Assembly: GCA_900175165.2 (NCBI GenBank)
Contig: FWWN02000169.1
Location: 62,001 to 126,000, forward strand
Reading direction: 5' to 3'
Length of the DNA stretch: 64,000 nt
Source of the DNA: Rhizomucor pusillus
Lineage: Eukaryota > Mucoromycota > Mucoromycetes > Mucorales > Lichtheimiaceae
In this document: in pieces, positions 59,041 to 64,000 of the stretch
Layout of the letters: every line of letters starts with the position of its first letter
Numbering within the stretch: the stretch's first letter is position 1
The notes under the pieces: model-generated
Database searches by the model: none
Told to the model about the DNA's origin: nothing
The model's input: only the letters and a program-made list of their open reading frames with translations
Program-made: the position numbers and the translations under genes

Positions 59041-61411
59041 ATGACAGTAGCACCGAAAACATTTGCAAATAACTTTTGGGTACGTTTCCCTGAACAAGCT
59101 CTCGCATAATCTGAGAGACGCGCATTCACATTGTGGACAGGGTAAGGACGATGCCGGCTACGAGGTCCTGACGCACAAGATGAATATGGCTCGAAAGACA
59201 TGCGAAGACCTCAAGGCCATGTATGCTGCAAAGTAAGTTGCAATGTACTTAACAAAGGAGATCTTGCTGACTCCTTTGCTGTAGGTCGGCACTACATGAG
59301 GAGCTTGGAAAGAAAATCAAAAAGCAGATCAGGTCAGAGCTAGGCCGAGAGGAGACTGGGTTTGTGTTACACATTTGATTCAACCTCACTGCTGCTGTGT
59401 GGCCACTGATTTTGTCAGTTTATCAGGACTCTGCGAGACCTGCTAGATGCTGTGCACAAAGAGTTGGAAATAACCGCGCAAAACCACTTTGAACTTGCGC
59501 AGAAAATCAAAATGAATTTGGAGTTGTCCTTGGATAATTTCATTTTGGAGCTAAAAGATAGGCGCAAATTAGTACGCAGGAAGGAGCAATGTTTCGATTG
59601 AATATTAAGTTCACCATGTTGTATCTAGATGCAAACTAACGTCGACAAGGCACATCGAAATAAGCAACTATACACTTCACACGTTGCGAGAGTAAGAGCA
59701 AACTCCCGGGTCGCTTATTTTATAACAATCAATAACGGTTTCTGCTCCCCAGGCCAAAGAGAAGTATGAAGCAGAATGTGCAAAGCAAGCCAACTTGGAG
59801 AATCAGTTACAGACGTCAGCCGGAAGGGAGGCAGATCGAATACGCCAAAAGCTGGATAGATGTCAGATTGAAATCAAAACTCTTGGTACGTACAATCCAA
59901 CGGGGATAAAGTGTTACGATGTCTTATATTTACTTTGGGTAGAAAAAGAATACCGAAATGCCTGCTCAAAAGCAGCCGAGGCCACGGCAGTGTGGAATCA
60001 TGAATGGAAAATTGCATGTGACGTACGGATCCATGATGTGAACTACAATATCTCGTCTTTAACCAGTTTCATATGACAGAAATTCCAAGAGATGGAAGAG
60101 AAAAGGATGGATTTTATCCATCATAGTCTATGTATCTATGTCAATATCCTATCAACTGCCACTGGACAGGACCAAGAAGTGAGTTCCAATTATTTTACCA
60201 TAAACTTGAAGATGATAGCTGACAATACAAATTGTAGTCGTACGAGCGATTCTGGAAATCTTTGGATCGCTGCGACCCAAAGGCCGATCTGCAGAGATTC
60301 ATAGATGAAAAAGGGACGGGCCCTTTGATTCCAGGCAAGTTTTATAGATATATGTGTACGATACAGCAATTCATAGCAAGATTTCATCACTCTGCAGAAC
60401 CGCCTATGTATGTCGACTATTTCGATGACCCAACGAAAACCTTGCCAACGTTCCAGGTTGCCAACTTTGCCGAAAACGAATCTTCCAAATCTTCCAGCTC
60501 TACCAAAACTGCTATTTTTGCATCTACAAGCGATCATCAAAGTTCTGCGATAAAGCAACCGACCAAGTCCTCCAGCACTGCAACAACTTGCCAGCGTTCG
60601 TCCACTGCAATGTCTGATCTGACCCAAAGACCCATAGCGATGCATACTTCCGTAACCAACAATACATTAAAATCGAAACCGTTGCCTCCAGAACGGAATG
60701 CGGACGAAGATAAACTGGTTGAAAAGTTCAGAGAACGCAGAGTCAACTTGTATTCAAAACCTGATATTTCAAAAATCAAGAAGCCAGCCCCTGCTAATAG
60801 CGCCAATGCGGTGGAAAAGCTGCCAGGGGTAGATGATGAAGCTATTGACCCTAGGGCGAAGGTGATGTTCTCTGTCGGTGGCAACATATTCCCTGTGGAT
60901 CATGCAGAGCATCAAGATTCGGTACAGAGACGCGTGAGCAAACGGCTCGGCAGCAGAAGAAAAATGGATGAAGATCTAAACACATCTATCCGTGGACTTC
61001 TACAAGAGCTCGGCGTTGTAGACAATGCAGGGTCAGGATACCAAAGCTTAGCAAGGCAAACTTCTCTAAACAGACGAGGTTCTTCTCGACGTAGCACAGC
61101 ATCAGGCAATTCAGGCGTACCTATCAGTAAGATGCATTTAAAGGAACCAGTTTTAGCTTGGGGTAAAATTTATTTGTCAGAGAGTGGAAAGATAAGAGAT
61201 CAATGTTAAAGTATGCTATGTAGCTCGCGCTGTTTATGATTATCAAGGCACCGAACCAGACGACCTTGCATTCAGTCGAGGAACGTGGCTAGCCATTGTG
61301 AATATGGAACACGAAGATTGGTGGCTCGCTCAAAAATGGGATGAGCGGACTAATAGCTTATCAAGCGTCACGGGTTATGTGCCTCACAATTTTGTGCAGA
61401 TATTTGAATGA
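59041..61411 (+). CDS. F-BAR and SH3 domain protein, Cdc15/Hof1/PSTPIP-like
   Basis: Membrane-curving scaffold of the kind that acts at the cytokinetic ring or endocytic sites. Ten exons: 59041-59079, 59141-59232, 59285-59363, 59419-59571, 59629-59691, 59753-59885, 59943-60022, 60080-60178, 60238-61126 and 61197-61411 (about 613 residues). FANNFWGKDDAGYEVLTHKM is the typical F-BAR opening, followed by helical exons with RTLRDLLDAVHKELE and a long Ser/Thr-rich linker. A C-terminal SH3 domain has ARAVYDYQGTEPDDLAFSRG, the paired Trp (EDWWLAQ) and GYVPHNFVQIFE. The exon 3 donor (gtgtta) and exon 10 acceptor are weak and were set by phase. Confidence 0.85.
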
Positions 61412-61539
61412 AGAATAAAGTAGAAGAAGCGGGCGATCTTTTGAACATTCCAAATGGGGCAATCCCCTTGACCTGAGTTTGAATGACATGCTACATATCG
61501 ACCGTTGCCATGCACTTGCCTTCATATTCAAGTTCGAAA

Positions 61540-62522
61540 ATGTCTCGGGTGAGTAAGGGAATGCCAAGCTCTGCAAGAATATGCCGGGAAATGGATGGAT
61601 GAACGATTGATGGATATCACAAATTGATTGGAATGGATGGTCCGATTGCAATCGGTTGGGCATTTGCGGTGGTCCCATTTTACGAATCTGCAAATGTACT
61701 AACTTCCATTTTCCCTCCTGGTTGACTTTAGTTTCACGAGTATCAGGTACGTGCCTAGTACGATTATATAGATTTACCAGGGCACGAAGCTGAGGAGGAA
61801 TCATATAGGTGGTTGGTCGCAAACTTCCCTCCGCTAACGACGAAAACCCAAAGTTGTACCGCATGCGGGTCTTCGCTCCCAACGTCGTCGTTGCAAAGTC
61901 GCGTTTCTGGTACTACCTCAAGAAGCTTCGCAAGGTCAAGAAGGCTGCCGGTGAGATCGTTCACATCAAGGAGGTAAATGGCCGTTTTGCAGGAATACAG
62001 TTACTTTATGTGGAGAACAATGGTTTTGAATGACCGACAATTTTTATGCACAGATCAACGAGAAGTCGCCCTTGACCATCAAGAACTTTGGTGTTTGGAT
62101 CCGCTACGACTCTCGCTCCGGTACTCACAACATGTACAAGGAATACCGTGCCTTGTCCCGTGCTGAGGCTGTCGAGAACTGCTGTACGTACTCGTAATTT
62201 AATCGGCATTTGGCAAGATTTGAAAATAACGGTTTCTTCTTTGTAGACCAGGACATGGCTGCTCGTCACCGTGCCCGTTTCAGCTCCGTCCAGATCATCA
62301 AGGTATAGCTTGAGATCTCTAATGTGTACTGATGTGGATGCTAATTACTGGAATTTACTTCGATTATAGGTTGCTGCTATCAAGGCCGCTGATGTCCGCC
62401 GCCAATACATCAAGCAGCTTTTGAACAACAAGCTCGCCTTCCCCTTGCCTCACCGTGTTCAACGCACCGATAAGAGAAAGACCCCTCTTTTCGTTGCCAA
62501 GAGACCCTCCACCTTCTACTAA
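61540..62522 (+). CDS. RPL20: Ribosomal protein eL20 (RPL20/L18a)
   Basis: Large-subunit ribosomal protein, 175 residues, the normal length. Six coding exons: 61540-61548 (ATG TCT CGG), 61732-61746 (15-base microexon FHEYQ), 61809-61973, 62054-62183, 62247-62302 and 62370-62522. The product MSRFHEYQ-VVGRKLP matches the yeast protein MAHFKEYQVIGRRLP closely, and [43 protein letters not shown] and the end KRPSTFY are family signatures. Without the two short exons the protein would lack its first eight residues. The 183-base first intron is long for this genome, a common feature of fungal ribosomal-protein genes. Confidence 0.96.
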
Positions 62523-63387
62523 GTGTTTTAGACTTGCCATAAAAAAGCCCCAAGACATTTTCACTCAGCATTCATATATGATCTGCGGTTATATATGTTA
62601 TTGTGATGTGGATAATTTATCTTCTCTCTCGCTTTTCTCTAGTTGTCCAAATGATCGGGATCCATTTGAATCATGATACTCTCTAGTTACCAGGATACCA
62701 ATGGTTGCTGGGGTAAATTATGGTTAAACTAATGTTAGTGATAACTTTTTATACCAAGTAAGGTCAAAAGAGGATACAGTTCTGGAAAAGGATGATTGGA
62801 TCAGGATCACTAAAAATGGGTCAGCCTTCCTGAAGTTGAATCGGCTGAATCGGCCTGGCGAATTCGCTTTGTTGATCTAAACTTGCCAGGGTTGATTCTG
62901 ATCCAAATATCCTTCCAACGCTGTACATGCGTTGCAGAATTAGTTATGCGACGCAACATGGACACTGTGGCCAGTGCGAAAACGCTATTCAACAGAAATG
63001 CTCGCCATTCGGTCGGAAAATGAGCCAAGACAACGTCGGAGAAAGGAAAATGGGGAGGAGAGGCTGCATGTTCGGCTTGGTTCCGTCTTCAGAGCTGTCA
63101 ATCACGCAATTTGAAGCACAGGGGTAAAATGGATCTGTTGGTTATAAATCATTGATGCACGACGCTAAACACTGAGAAAATGCGAGTGACCAAGCTGCGT
63201 TGTATGCATACATAATAAGCGGCAAAAAATTCCATTTGTTACTCTGAAACATGACAAACAACTCAGACTTGGGCTTGACCATTGAAAACTCTTTTCCATT
63301 GTGTGATGAGTGAAAAGATTATAAAAGGGAGCCACATTTTACAGGATAGAAATTTGCTATCTTTCTCTTCTCTCTCTTCTCTCTTCC
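62523..63387 (+). promoter_or_regulatory. Intergenic region; TATA at 63319-63327 for the next gene
   Basis: ATTATAAAAG-type TATA box about 65 bases before the ATG at 63388, with a CT-rich leader between. A minus-strand frame of 72 codons (63028-62810) starts at TTG and is not supported. Confidence 0.45.
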
Positions 63388-64000
63388 ATGCTTGCCAATC
63401 CACCTCCTCAGCAACAAGCTCCAGAGAACACCCTTCAAGCGCCGATCACAGGTGGAGACAGTCAGGATATCGAACAGGCCATCGTTGCCAGGGACTTGCA
63501 GGGACGAAGCATCCACAACGATACCGTTGGCCCAGCTGGTTGGACAGGCGAAACTCCAGAGGAGCGTGAAGCTTTCGTAAAATCATTGCGGCCCGTCGAC
63601 AAGGTCTTTCTTGAAAAGTCACTGCCTAAATTCCATGTTGTCACTGAGGATTATGCCAATGTACCATTGAGACAAGCTTTCAACTGGGATGAAGTCGCTT
63701 CGTATCTGGGAACAGAGTTAGAAGGAGATTGGTTCATCGTCGCTTTCCGCAGCGTTCGCAAAGCTACTGCAGACAATAAATTGCTGTTCGAAGCAGATGC
63801 TGCTGCGCAGCGAGAAGCTATTCAAAGTGGAGGTTTGCTAAAGGTATGTATAGCACGCGATTTTTGTGTAGAAGAATACATACTAAAGCTTGCTCTTTCT
63901 CTATTTCTTGCAACCAGTACTGGTACGGTGATTTGAATGACCATCGAGAGTGCCTTGCTATGTGCATCTGGGTGAACCAAGACTATGCCAGGAAAGCAAC
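63388..64000 (+). CDS. UPF0643-like conserved fungal protein, 5' part
   Basis: Exon 1 is 63388-63843; exon 2 starts at 63918 and runs past the window end. The product has a Pro/Gln-rich start, then VDKVFLEKSLPKFHVVTEDYA, a GDWFIVAFRSVRK strand, SGGLLK-YWYGDLNDHRECLAMCIWVNQDYARKA. The YWYG...CLA.CIW pattern recalls the fungal UPF0643 family of uncharacterised proteins. No function is known to me. Confidence 0.55.

Noticed and set aside
62810..63028. 72-codon minus-strand frame resembling a small mitochondrial import subunit
   Set aside because: The first codon is TTG, not ATG, and the resemblance rests on one hydrophobic helix followed by basic residues.

Overview
This window is a gene-dense stretch of a filamentous fungal nuclear genome. 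It has short GT-AG introns (about 50-90 bases), ATG-initiated multi-exon genes on both strands, TATA boxes at several genes and intergenic gaps of mostly 0.1-1 kb. The mix of genes suggests an early-diverging lineage, most likely Mucoromycota/Mucorales: an ENA-type (IID) P-type ATPase sits beside genes whose nearest well-known relatives are animal (NEPRO, TMEM164, WDR45B, HACL1, a PSTPIP/Cdc15-like F-BAR protein). The genus cannot be fixed from the sequence alone. I see no prokaryotic operons, CRISPR arrays, rRNA or convincing tRNA genes. One 100-base run of N (15623-15722) is an assembly gap.

Layout. 1-15 kb: ENA-type cation ATPase (-, cut by the window edge), a NEPRO-like nucleolar protein (+), branchpoint-binding protein SF1 (-), cohesion factor DCC1 (+), vitamin B6 synthase SNZ/PDX1 (+), ribosome-biogenesis ABC-F ATPase ARB1 (+), and a coiled-coil protein ending in an SH3BGR-type thioredoxin fold (-). 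15.4-20.3 kb: a decayed, accessory-like zone with two Tc1/mariner-type fragments flanking the ESCRT-III gene VPS24. 20.9-33.4 kb: an aldo-keto reductase, a TMEM164-family membrane protein, a basic low-complexity protein, MUS81 nuclease, WDR45B-like PROPPIN, a third transposase remnant, a small SET-domain protein and a short-chain dehydrogenase that carries a frameshift. 33.8-48.3 kb: a giant TOM1/HUWE1-type HECT ubiquitin ligase (12 kb) divergent from the GID-complex ligase subunit RMND5/Gid2. 48.5-64 kb: 2-hydroxyacyl-CoA lyase, a second dehydrogenase paralogous to the first, condensin SMC4, an F-BAR/SH3 protein, ribosomal protein eL20, and the start of a UPF0643-like gene.

Most of the content is conserved housekeeping: RNA splicing, chromosome cohesion, condensation and repair, ribosome assembly, ubiquitin ligation, membrane remodelling and autophagy. 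There is no obvious metabolic cluster. The most useful observations concern gene structure: three GC-AG introns with an identical GCAAGT donor, a 13-base microexon in SMC4, a 15-base microexon in eL20, three stop-free introns whose length is a multiple of three, a catalytic cysteine codon split by an intron in the HECT ligase, a single-base frameshift in one of two paralogous dehydrogenases, and matching 28-base termini on two transposon fragments. I did not find a clearly new biological system here.
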